Assembly (NCBI GenBank): GCA_015494845.1
Contig: WGAL01000310.1
Span: 1 to 6,391 of the forward strand
Direction of reading: 5' to 3'
Length of the DNA: 6,391 bases
Source: Melioribacteraceae bacterium
GTDB lineage: Bacteria > Bacteroidota > Ignavibacteria > Ignavibacteriales > Melioribacteraceae
Shown: piece after piece, positions 1 through 6,391 of the stretch
How positions within the stretch are numbered: the first letter of the stretch is position 1
Layout: each line of letters starts with the position of its first letter
Translations under genes and position numbers: made by a program
The notes under the pieces: generated by a model
What the model saw: the letters and a program-made list of their open reading frames with translations, nothing else
Databases searched by the model: none
Told to the model about the DNA's origin: nothing

Positions 1-346
1 AATCTATTACGGCGACAACGTTTCCCAAAGCGGTTTCTTTATCTGCGCGAATTATTATGCTTTCGACATTCTTTTCGGTTCTGATTAACTTGAACTCGCG
101 TTTCAATTTTTCTTTCGATATTCTTTTCCCCTTAAAATAAATTTTCCCTTCTTTATCGATTGAAACGGTAACCGGCGAAATTTTTGTTTTCTCGGTGGTT
201 TTTGTTTTCGGCAAATCAACAGGGATACCGTTTCCGATTACGAATTGGGAAGTAAGCAAAAAGAAAATAAGCAACAGAAGCACAATATCCGTAAGCGAAG
301 AAAAACTAAACGAAGCAAGCGGTTTATGTTCGGGTTCGAAAGTCAT
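1..346 (-). CDS. ExbD/TolR family biopolymer transport protein (3' end cut by window edge)
   Basis: ExbD/TolR-type subunit of a proton-motive-force-driven inner-membrane motor, working with the ExbB-like protein encoded just upstream. I translated 115 codons from the ATG at 346; no stop is reached, so the C-terminus lies outside the window. A short cytoplasmic N-terminus is followed by one transmembrane helix at about residues 18-36 (SLTDIVLLLLIFFLLTSQF). Asp20 near its cytoplasmic end matches the essential membrane aspartate of the family. After the helix comes the family-typical GIPVDLPKT at residues 39-47, then the start of the periplasmic domain, with a beta strand around IIIRADKET and a helix starting at LGNVVAVID. 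The ATG directly abuts the TAA of the previous gene (TAAATG), implying coupled translation; a weak GGA lies four bases upstream. ExbD and TolR cannot be separated on this evidence, so no symbol is given. Family assignment is firm. Confidence 0.93.
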   Translation of the reverse strand, partial: MTFEPEHKPLASFSFSSLTDIVLLLLIFFLLTSQFVIGNGIPVDLPKTKTTEKTKISPVTVSIDKEGKIYFKGKRISKEKLKREFKLIRTEKNVESIIIRADKETALGNVVAVID

Positions 347-973
347 TTATTCCGTTTCCGAGATTTTGTCCAAAGTAATGTTCGCGACTGTTTCTATATC
401 GAGAATTATCCGTTTGACGCGGGAAAGAAAATAATTGTAAGCCGAAAGCGCAATAATTCCAACGGCAAGCCCTGACGCGGTTGTAATTAACGCTTCCCAA
501 ATTCCGCCTGCAAGCGCGCTCGGATTAACGACGCCTTCGGAATTTTGAATTTGCATAAACGCGGAAATCATTCCTGTTACCGTTCCGAGAAATCCCAAAA
601 GCGGCGCGACGCCTGAAATTGTGGACAAAGTCGTAAAACCGCGTTCCAATTCGTAAATCGCTTTTTTCCCTTCGCTTTCGATTGCCGCGGCGACTCTGTC
701 TTTGCCCAATTTTATTGAAGTCAAGCCCTTTTCCGCAATTCTGGCGAGCATTGTTCCGCTTTCCCTCGAAAATTCCAACGCGGCGTCAATCTCATTATTT
801 TTCAGCAACTGGGAATATTCACGTAAAAAGGTTTTCGCCTCGCGTTTGGTTTTAATTAAAAACAAATATCTTTCTATTATAATAGCAATTGCGATTATTG
901 AAGCGAGAGCGATGAAAATTTGCATCACTCCGCCCTTTGCCAGCAATGAGAACAAAGTTTCGTTATCTAACAT
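347..973 (-). CDS. MotA/TolQ/ExbB proton channel family protein
   Basis: A complete 208-residue inner-membrane proton-channel subunit, typical in length for short ExbB/TolQ homologues. It couples proton flow to conformational work in the envelope together with the ExbD-like protein. Three membrane segments are visible: about residues 17-40 (ending IIIERYLFLI), 115-140 (around GFLGTVTGMISAF) and 155-183. Helix 3 contains the family signature GIWEALITTASGL, with Glu160 at the conserved glutamate and Thr164/Thr165 at the polar pore-lining positions. A cytoplasmic, charged helical region (about 41-113) lies between helices 1 and 2. The proline of the usual AIPA motif in helix 3 is replaced by Ile174. 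The start at 973 gives the typical N-terminus MLDNETLFSLLAKGG and overlaps the end of the upstream gene by 11 bases; a purine-rich GAAGAAAGAA seven bases upstream may serve as a weak ribosome binding site. ExbB versus TolQ is undecided. Confidence 0.95.
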   Translation of the reverse strand: MLDNETLFSLLAKGGVMQIFIALASIIAIAIIIERYLFLIKTKREAKTFLREYSQLLKNNEIDAALEFSRESGTMLARIAEKGLTSIKLGKDRVAAAIESEGKKAIYELERGFTTLSTISGVAPLLGFLGTVTGMISAFMQIQNSEGVVNPSALAGGIWEALITTASGLAVGIIALSAYNYFLSRVKRIILDIETVANITLDKISETE

Positions 974-2567
974 GTAAATATTCTTTCTTCTTAATAAATT
1001 CTTCCGCTTCTTTTAACGTATTGAAAAATCCGATACGCACCCGATACCAAGTTCCGCCGAGCGCAGGCAAATACGCTTTTACGATAAACGCGTTGTAACC
1101 TGCGCGACGTAGTTTATTAACGATTTTTTGCGCGCGTGAACTTCGTTTCCACGAGGAAATCTGCACCATATATTTGCCGTCGTTTTCATAAATAGTGTGA
1201 GTAATTTTCTTTTCGTGCGGAAACTCCTTAATTATCAGCGGGTCTTCCAAATCTGCTTCCGGAGGCAACAAATATGTTTCGTTTGTCGATTTTTCAGGAT
1301 TATTAATATCGACCGAATATTTTGCTTCAGGGTGATGAGTTTCTCCGATTTCTTCTGGCGTTAGCGGACGTTTGCGATGTTTCCAAAGCGAGTCTTCAAT
1401 ACTTTCTTTTTCATGCTCGCCGCCGTGTTCGCTTTCAGCTTTGTGTCCTTTTCCGTGTTCCTCGCTAACTTTCTCCTCGTGCGTTTCGTCGCCCATAAAG
1501 AAGAAATAGTAAACGCCGCCTGCTGTAATTAAAACAAAAACGGCAATGAGAATTATCAGTAGTTTTTTCGAAATTCTCTTTTTGCCCTCTTCGCCTTCTC
1601 CGTTTTCATCTTTTTCTTTTTGTTCTTTCCCTTTTGATTTATCCTTTTTCTTGCCTTTTTTCAAAAACGAGAATAATGATTTCTTTTTTCCTTCTTCCTG
1701 AGATTTTTTATCGTCGTTATCGTTGTCTTCTTCTTTCTTGGCTTCCGACGGCTCGTTATCCAAATCGTCGAAAGCGTTTTGAAGTTCTTCCTCGCTCATA
1801 ATTTCATCTTCGCGGGTTTCTTCTTCAACCGGTTCTTCCGTTGTTTTTTCTTCCTCGTTTTCGTTTTCTCCTTCCGTGATTTCTTCTATTTTTTCTTCAG
1901 GTTCTTCAGTGTTATCAAATATTTCTTCTTCTTTCTCTTCGGAGTGTTCTTCTTCCGAAGTCAATTCGTCCGACAATTCGTTGCTTAAATCGTTTTCTAA
2001 ATCGTCAAACAGTTGTTCTTCGAGTTCTTTTTGTAAGTCTTCGTCCAGTTCGTTCGTCGCTTCGTGAATGTTTTCGCCTTCAACTTCTTCTTCGATTTCC
2101 GTTTCCAGTTCCGTTTCCGCTTCGGTTTCCGCGGTTTCGTTCACTTCGCTTACAATTAAAGCGTACGGGTCGAAATCTTCAAGTTTTTCAAACGTTTTAA
2201 CTTTTTCTGTGATTTCGTTTTCAAGCGATTCAAGTTCCGCAAGTTGATTTTCGTCTGTCAAATCAACGACGTCGCCCTCGACGCCGAAATCAAGTTCGCC
2301 TTCGTCCAAATCAAATTGGTTTTGAACAGCTTGTGGAACTTCGATTTTTACGAATAGTTTGTCGTTTTCTTCCTGTAACGGGTCGATAAAATGTAAAACA
2401 TTATCGTTTTTCTTTTGGAAAATTCCCAAACCGGGAACGGAAAACGCCTCGCCAGGGTTGAGTTCTTCGGCGACTTTTCGAATAAAAATATCGAAAGAAG
2501 CGTTCGCTAATTGCGGATTAACGCTAAATACTTCCGCGAATTTTTCTTTTATTTTTCCTTTATCCAT
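963..2567 (-). CDS. HU-like domain / transmembrane / SPOR domain protein
   Basis: A 534-residue single-pass membrane protein. Residues 1-80 look like an HU/IHF-fold domain: two helices, then VPGLGIFQKK, comparable to the GFGTF turn of HU, then further strands. It lacks the RNP arm motif of DNA-bending HU and best fits the HU clade (HU-CCDC81-like) known fused to SPOR domains in Bacteroidota relatives. Residues 84-292 are an extremely Glu/Asp-rich, probably disordered linker; 293-335 is Lys-rich. A transmembrane helix spans about 335-357, preceded by KKRISKK, so the N-terminus should be cytoplasmic. A His-rich periplasmic stretch (360-413) leads to a C-terminal SPOR domain at about 464-532 (KYMVQISSWK...AGYNAFIVKA...GGTWYRVRIGFF), a family that binds glycan strands denuded of stem peptides, usually at the septum. 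The ATG at 2567 lies 12 bases after the preceding stop with no Shine-Dalgarno. SPOR and TM assignments are strong; the HU call is by pattern and moderately strong. Confidence 0.92.
   Translation of the reverse strand: MDKGKIKEKFAEVFSVNPQLANASFDIFIRKVAEELNPGEAFSVPGLGIFQKKNDNVLHFIDPLQEENDKLFVKIEVPQAVQNQFDLDEGELDFGVEGDVVDLTDENQLAELESLENEITEKVKTFEKLEDFDPYALIVSEVNETAETEAETELETEIEEEVEGENIHEATNELDEDLQKELEEQLFDDLENDLSNELSDELTSEEEHSEEKEEEIFDNTEEPEEKIEEITEGENENEEEKTTEEPVEEETREDEIMSEEELQNAFDDLDNEPSEAKKEEDNDNDDKKSQEEGKKKSLFSFLKKGKKKDKSKGKEQKEKDENGEGEEGKKRISKKLLIILIAVFVLITAGGVYYFFFMGDETHEEKVSEEHGKGHKAESEHGGEHEKESIEDSLWKHRKRPLTPEEIGETHHPEAKYSVDINNPEKSTNETYLLPPEADLEDPLIIKEFPHEKKITHTIYENDGKYMVQISSWKRSSRAQKIVNKLRRAGYNAFIVKAYLPALGGTWYRVRIGFFNTLKEAEEFIKKKEYLHVR
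1692..2318 (-). repeat. Low-complexity Glu/Asp-rich coding tract
   Basis: This is the part of the HU-SPOR gene coding for residues 84-292. Repetitive GAA/GAG/GAT/GAC codons make the minus strand strongly purine-rich and the plus strand rich in TTC/TTCT runs. There is no exact tandem unit; it is compositional low complexity. It also creates misleading Ser- or Phe-rich open frames on the plus strand. The reading frame continues through it into the TM and SPOR segments, so there is no sign of a frameshift. Confidence 0.8.
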
Positions 2568-2579
2568 TAGAATTAAAAT

Positions 2580-4154
2580 TTATTTCCAAAAATATTCCAC
2601 GCCGAGAATAATATCAAACGGCGTTCCTTGGTAACCAGGCAATAAAAAGTTATTTTTATTCAGCAAATTATTGCCTTCGGCAAAAAGTTTGACGCTCTCG
2701 GCAAATTTATACTTAACGCCGGCGGTCAAATTAACGTACGGCTCAATTCTTTTTTTATTTCCCAAATCGGCGTAATAGTGCGAAAAATAATTCGCGCCGA
2801 ACGTAAACATCAGATTGTAAGGAAGAACAATATTGTAAGCGCCTTTCAAAATAATTCCAGGCGAATACGGCAAAACGTTTCCGTTGTATTGCCGGACATT
2901 TTGAAAAGTTGCGTCCGCGCTGAAATAACCGAACTTCGAATAAAGCAAGTTTAAGTTTATTTTTACGCCCATTTCGGAAACGTCGTCCGCCGTTTTAACG
3001 TCGAAAATTCCTTTCCGCGTTGCGTCGTCGTAGTAAATTGTGCCGTCAAGTGAACCGTAATAAGCGTTTATTCCCGCGTCGATATAATTGTAATAATTAA
3101 ATCTCAAACCGATATTGATTTTGCTTGCTTCTTTCGTAAAAACATAATCGAAAGAATTGAGAGAATAATAAGGGTTTTGGGCAAATAAATCGTAATTTGT
3201 CAGATATTTCGCGTCGGCGGAAACTCCGGCGGTAAGCAAAAAATATTTTGCGAATGAAAATTTAAATCCTGCCGTCGGAAAGATTAATTTGTCGTTTCCA
3301 ACGAGAGCGAAAATACCGCCGAAATCGACAAAGAAATTTTCACCAACTTTTATCTCGGATAAAAATTTACCGCTAAAATATTGGTATTTGTTATAATCTG
3401 GCAACAGAACCGATTGTTTCCGGTATTCCCCGTTAAACTTTAACTTCACCGCGCTGAAACGGTATTCGAAAAATCCGAGCGCGTCGAGAGTTTGTTCCGT
3501 GAAGTTTTCATTGTGCAAGCGCAAATAGTTTCCGTTCAGATTTAACGCAACCGCGTATTTGTCAGGCGAAAAATTGTAAACGTTAAACGCCAATGCGCCG
3601 CGCGTTCCTTTTCTTTGTAGCGCCGGATTTTCGGACGCCCAAAATTTACCGTCAAAATAATCGCCGTTTCCTTTTAACGTAATTGACGTTAAAGGCAAAG
3701 TTTCGGCGTTGTGATTTGTATAATAACCGAGATCAAAATTTCCCTCGCCGGTTATTTTGTTCGAATACGGCTTGTAATCTTTAATCGATTTGCCTTTTGC
3801 TCCGGCCGAAAAGAACAAGTTGTCGTTCGACGCCGAATAAAACGCCTCGCCGGACGGAAGCGTTTGCATTCCGCCGCCGAGTTTTATTCTGCCGGAATAA
3901 CTTTCGCCGCGCAAAAACGGATGCGTAATTATTGTATCGACAGGCGGAACGTATGTTACGTCGAAATCTTCCGGTTTGAATTTGTATTTGAAATAACTTT
4001 CGGAAAGCGGCGGAATAAAATCCGGTTTGGTTTTCTCGATTTTCGGCAACGAGACTTTTTTCACGCCTTTAATTACAAACTCAGGCAAATCGACGCCTTG
4101 CGCGAAAGAGACCGAAATTCCGAATAAAAACGCAATTACGAAATACTTTTTCAT
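2580..4154 (-). CDS. Outer-membrane beta-barrel protein, TonB-dependent-receptor-like, no evident plug
   Basis: A 524-residue predicted outer-membrane protein. The N-terminus MKKYFVIAFLFGISVSFA is a Sec signal peptide with likely cleavage after Ala18. Residues 21-50 are Pro/Lys-rich and contain LPEFVIKG, reminiscent of the LEEVVVTG stretch at the start of Bacteroidota TonB-dependent receptors. From about residue 85 to the end, alternating hydrophobic/polar, Tyr/Phe/Gly-rich strands separated by polar turns run continuously, as in a beta-barrel. The C-terminus (about 470-524, with LFAEGNNLLNKNNF and GYQG, ending in YFWK) resembles the last strands of receptor barrels. The roughly 130-residue plug expected after the TonB-box region is not apparent. 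The open frame continues upstream to 4304, but the start at 4154 is chosen because it gives the signal peptide, has a GAGG six bases upstream, and forms an ATGA overlap with the preceding stop. Substrate unknown. It could be a plugless transporter or a structural barrel partnering the TPR protein. Confidence 0.88.
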   Translation of the reverse strand: MKKYFVIAFLFGISVSFAQGVDLPEFVIKGVKKVSLPKIEKTKPDFIPPLSESYFKYKFKPEDFDVTYVPPVDTIITHPFLRGESYSGRIKLGGGMQTLPSGEAFYSASNDNLFFSAGAKGKSIKDYKPYSNKITGEGNFDLGYYTNHNAETLPLTSITLKGNGDYFDGKFWASENPALQRKGTRGALAFNVYNFSPDKYAVALNLNGNYLRLHNENFTEQTLDALGFFEYRFSAVKLKFNGEYRKQSVLLPDYNKYQYFSGKFLSEIKVGENFFVDFGGIFALVGNDKLIFPTAGFKFSFAKYFLLTAGVSADAKYLTNYDLFAQNPYYSLNSFDYVFTKEASKINIGLRFNYYNYIDAGINAYYGSLDGTIYYDDATRKGIFDVKTADDVSEMGVKINLNLLYSKFGYFSADATFQNVRQYNGNVLPYSPGIILKGAYNIVLPYNLMFTFGANYFSHYYADLGNKKRIEPYVNLTAGVKYKFAESVKLFAEGNNLLNKNNFLLPGYQGTPFDIILGVEYFWK

Positions 4155-6391
4155 CTCAAACCTCGCAATTTTTTTCTTGCCTCTCTGCCGAAAATATCTC
4201 TGCGATGCGTATTGTAAACTTTTTTGTAAAACGCTTTCGCTTTTCCGTAATTCTTTAATTTTACGTAGCAATCGCCGATTCTTAACCGCGCTTTGGTTTT
4301 CCAATCTTCGTATTTACCGAAAGCGTTTACAACGCGCACAAAAGCGGAAATCGCTTCGGAATACTTGCCTTCGCGGAATAAAGTTTCGCCGTAAAAATAT
4401 TGCGCCTGCGCTCCGATATCGTCGGTTCTTTCTTTTCCTATTTTCGAAAAAACTTCTTCGGCAATTTCGTAATTGCCTCTCGCAAGTTCGAACGTGGCGA
4501 GTTCCAAGCGCCCTTTTACGGCAAAAATTGTCTGCGGGTATTCGGACGACAACTTGTTGAACGTTTCGTAAACATCTTTGATTTTTCCGAGTTCGATTAA
4601 CGCCAAACCTTTGTTGTAAAGCAATTCCGCTTTTTTGTCGGTTTCTTCCGAAAGCTCGTTTACTTTATCGTAAACCTCAATCGCTTTTTCGTATTCTCCC
4701 TTTTTCGAATAAATTTTACCTAATTCCAACGCGGCTGATATTGCGGCGGCGGAATTTGTGTATTCGTCAATAACGTATTCAAAATAATAACGCGCTTCTT
4801 CGCTGCGGTTTAAATTAATAGCGGCTTTGCCCATCCAATAATAAGCGTCGGGAATTAAAAGCGAGTTCGGATAAGTGGCAATAAATTCTTTGTAAGCTAA
4901 AATCGCTTTGTCGTAATTGCGTGAACCGTAATAAATTTCGCCTTTTTTGAAAAGGATTTTTTCCCCGTATTGCGAATACGGATTACGTATTACGTATTCG
5001 TCGATGATTCTTGCCGCTTTGTCAGGATTTCCGGCTGCCATATAAGCGTATTGAATTCCGTTTATTGCGTCGAGCGCATATTCTGTTTTGGGATAATTGT
5101 CGAGCAAGCGTTTGTAATAAAAAACGGCTTTCGGATAATTCCTCAAATTGTAATAAGCGTCGCCGAGCGAAGTGTAAACAAGCGGTCTTAATTCCGATTT
5201 AGGATATTTTTCAAGCAAATTTTTGTATTCGTAAATCGCTTTCGTATATCTGCCTGTTTTGAAATAAATCCAACCGATTAAGTATTGCGAATCGTCAGCG
5301 TATTTCGATTTCGGGAAACGTTTTTGCAATTCGGAAAAAATGCGAATTGCAGACGCATGCTTGTGTAAATTTTCAAGCGTTTTTCCGTATTGGTAATACG
5401 CGAAATCATTTATTTTGCGCCCGTATTTTAAGTAAGCGTATTCGTATAAATCGTTTGCGCGTTTGAAATTTTTCGTGCCGTAAAAACTGTCGGCCAAACG
5501 CAACTTGGCTTCCAGCGCGAAATCCGAGTTGGGAAATTCTTTTAAAAATTCTTCGAAATAATACGCCGCGTCAGGATAATTTTTTAAATTGAAATAGGAA
5601 TAAGCTTCTCCGAAAAGCGAAAGCGCCGCGATTTGACTGCCGTCGTTTTTTACCATTTTGTAATGTTCGAGCGCGGAATAATAATCGCCCAATTCAAAAT
5701 GTGTTTCCGCTAAGAAAAAATGCGTTTTTTGCGGCTCAAAAGATTTGTCAGACAAATACAAATCGGAAAGTATTTTTCTGGCAGAGGAATAATTGCCTGT
5801 GTAATATTCCGTTGTTCCAAGTCCGAGTTTCGCGCCTTTTTTCGTTTTTTCGTCCGCGCCGTCGGTTAAATATGCGGACTTGAACATATATTTCGCTTTG
5901 TCGTATTTTTTTTGTTCGAGATAAATTTCGCCGAGCAAAACGTATGCGTGCGCAAGCGGCTTTCCGTTTATTTTATTTATCGCTTCAAGCAGAAAATTTT
6001 CGGCTTCTTTTTTGTTTCCGTTTTCGTAAATCAAAAGCCCGAGATTGAAGTTCGCCATTCCGTACAAATCGGAATTCGGATAAAGTTTCATAAACCGCTT
6101 GAAAATCATTTTAGCAAGTTCCGTTTCGCCGTTGTAGCGTTTCGACTCGCCTGCCCAGTAAAGCGATTGCTCGGCAATTTCGCCTGTCGCGAGTTTTGAC
6201 AGAAAATTAAAAATCCGGTACGCTTCTTCGTACATTCCGCTTTGGAAATTTATCCACGCCTTGTTAAATCTTATCTCGTTCGCTTCTTTTTCGTCAGGGA
6301 AAGTCTTTAAAAGATTGTCGTAAATTTTAAGCGCTTTGTCGTATTCTTTCATCCGGAAATACGAATTTGCGATGTAGTATTGCGCCTCAAG
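4151..6391 (-). CDS. Large tetratricopeptide-repeat protein (5' end beyond window)
   Basis: A TPR solenoid open to the right edge: 13 in-frame codons (LEAQYYIANSYFR) precede the first visible Met at 6352 and clearly form the first half of a repeat, so that Met is internal and the true start, with any signal peptide, lies outside. About 746 residues are visible, forming some 20 consecutive TPR-like units. The repeat core is helix A with a Tyr-rich LGxxYY pattern, a turn such as GNY or KNY, then a conserved Ala in helix B, and an inter-repeat linker such as YPNS or FPKS. These linkers recall the Tol-Pal-associated CpoB/YbgF and BamD type of repeat. No other domain is seen; the protein ends with a basic tail (REARKKLRGLR). 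TPR arrays mediate protein-protein contacts; being first in an operon with an outer-membrane barrel and envelope proteins, it is probably a periplasmic or membrane-attached scaffold, but localisation cannot be seen here. Its stop overlaps the next start as ATGA. Confidence 0.93.
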   Translation of the reverse strand, partial: LEAQYYIANSYFRMKEYDKALKIYDNLLKTFPDEKEANEIRFNKAWINFQSGMYEEAYRIFNFLSKLATGEIAEQSLYWAGESKRYNGETELAKMIFKRFMKLYPNSDLYGMANFNLGLLIYENGNKKEAENFLLEAINKINGKPLAHAYVLLGEIYLEQKKYDKAKYMFKSAYLTDGADEKTKKGAKLGLGTTEYYTGNYSSARKILSDLYLSDKSFEPQKTHFFLAETHFELGDYYSALEHYKMVKNDGSQIAALSLFGEAYSYFNLKNYPDAAYYFEEFLKEFPNSDFALEAKLRLADSFYGTKNFKRANDLYEYAYLKYGRKINDFAYYQYGKTLENLHKHASAIRIFSELQKRFPKSKYADDSQYLIGWIYFKTGRYTKAIYEYKNLLEKYPKSELRPLVYTSLGDAYYNLRNYPKAVFYYKRLLDNYPKTEYALDAINGIQYAYMAAGNPDKAARIIDEYVIRNPYSQYGEKILFKKGEIYYGSRNYDKAILAYKEFIATYPNSLLIPDAYYWMGKAAINLNRSEEARYYFEYVIDEYTNSAAAISAALELGKIYSKKGEYEKAIEVYDKVNELSEETDKKAELLYNKGLALIELGKIKDVYETFNKLSSEYPQTIFAVKGRLELATFELARGNYEIAEEVFSKIGKERTDDIGAQAQYFYGETLFREGKYSEAISAFVRVVNAFGKYEDWKTKARLRIGDCYVKLKNYGKAKAFYKKVYNTHRRDIFGREARKKLRGLR
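4161..4164 (-). promoter_or_regulatory. Shine-Dalgarno-like site for the beta-barrel gene
   Basis: GAGG on the minus strand, six bases before the ATG at 4154, inside the last codons of the TPR gene. It is the best ribosome binding site in the window and supports the start that yields the signal peptide over the longer in-frame start at 4304. With the ATGA overlap it suggests reinitiation or coupled translation. Confidence 0.6.
4220..6391 (-). repeat. Degenerate ~111-base periodic array coding for TPR units
   Basis: Using the conserved helix-B alanine as a marker (one unit has Val), 20 units are spaced 35-38 residues apart, most often exactly 37, corresponding to about 111 bases. The similarity is at protein level; the DNA copies have diverged and I see no long exact repeats, so the array looks old rather than recently expanded. 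Confidence 0.8.

Noticed and set aside
195..475. Two short plus-strand open frames
   Set aside because: Antisense to the ExbD-like gene and the end of the ExbB-like gene, which account for the sequence with conserved residues such as Asp20.
702..977. 91-residue plus-strand open frame
   Set aside because: Complement of the ExbB-like gene, whose three membrane helices and signature motifs are well supported.
1779..2067. Phe-rich and Ser-rich open frames on the plus strand
   Set aside because: They are the complement of Glu-codon runs in the acidic linker (TTC read as Phe or TCT as Ser), so composition alone explains them.
3711..4127. 138-residue plus-strand open frame
   Set aside because: Lies wholly opposite the barrel gene, whose signal peptide and strand pattern are convincing; the antisense product shows no recognisable domain.
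4155..4304. N-terminal extension of the beta-barrel gene to the in-frame ATG at 4304
   Set aside because: It would bury the signal peptide 50 residues inside and overlap the TPR gene by about 150 bases; the ATG at 4154 has a GAGG site and a clean ATGA junction.
4027..4560. 177-residue open frame on the plus strand
   Set aside because: Antisense to the barrel start and TPR end, with Arg/Phe/Leu-rich shadow composition and no domain; the opposite strand has clear protein families.
6350..6352. ATG at 6352 as the true start of the TPR gene
   Set aside because: The 13 codons upstream are open to the edge and encode the first helix of a TPR unit, so this Met is internal.

Overview
The window holds five genes, all on the minus strand, so the transcript reads from right to left. 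Order of transcription: a large TPR-repeat protein (start beyond the right edge), an outer-membrane beta-barrel protein related to TonB-dependent receptors, a transmembrane protein with an N-terminal HU-like domain and a C-terminal SPOR domain, a MotA/TolQ/ExbB-type proton-channel subunit, and an ExbD/TolR-type partner cut by the left edge. The junctions are a 4-base ATGA overlap, a 12-base gap, an 11-base overlap and a direct TAA-ATG abutment, so this looks like one co-transcribed, partly translationally coupled operon. No gene-free stretch is longer than 12 bases. I see no rRNA, tRNA, CRISPR, mobile element or terminator. The promoter must lie beyond the right edge.

The organism is very probably a diderm of the Bacteroidota/Ignavibacteria/Chlorobi group. 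It has a Sec-targeted beta-barrel with a receptor-like C-terminus, a fusion of an HU-like domain to a SPOR domain (an arrangement I associate with that group), and ExbB/ExbD. Genes are A+T-leaning with many AAT, GAA and AAA codons, and only one start has a convincing Shine-Dalgarno. The phylum call is inference from gene content, not from a phylogenetic marker.

Taken together, the genes describe an envelope-spanning set: a proton-motive-force motor in the inner membrane (ExbB/ExbD-like), a single-pass protein linking a cytoplasmic HU-like domain to peptidoglycan through SPOR, a barrel in the outer membrane, and a probably periplasmic TPR scaffold. This can be read as a TonB-type uptake operon, in which case a TonB-like gene may follow ExbD beyond the left edge. 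It can also be read as a Tol-Pal-like envelope or division module, with the TPR protein in a CpoB-like position. The sequence alone does not decide. The most unusual elements are the HU-TM-SPOR protein with its very acidic linker and His-rich periplasmic neck, the receptor-like barrel without an evident plug domain, and the highly regular 37-residue TPR array.
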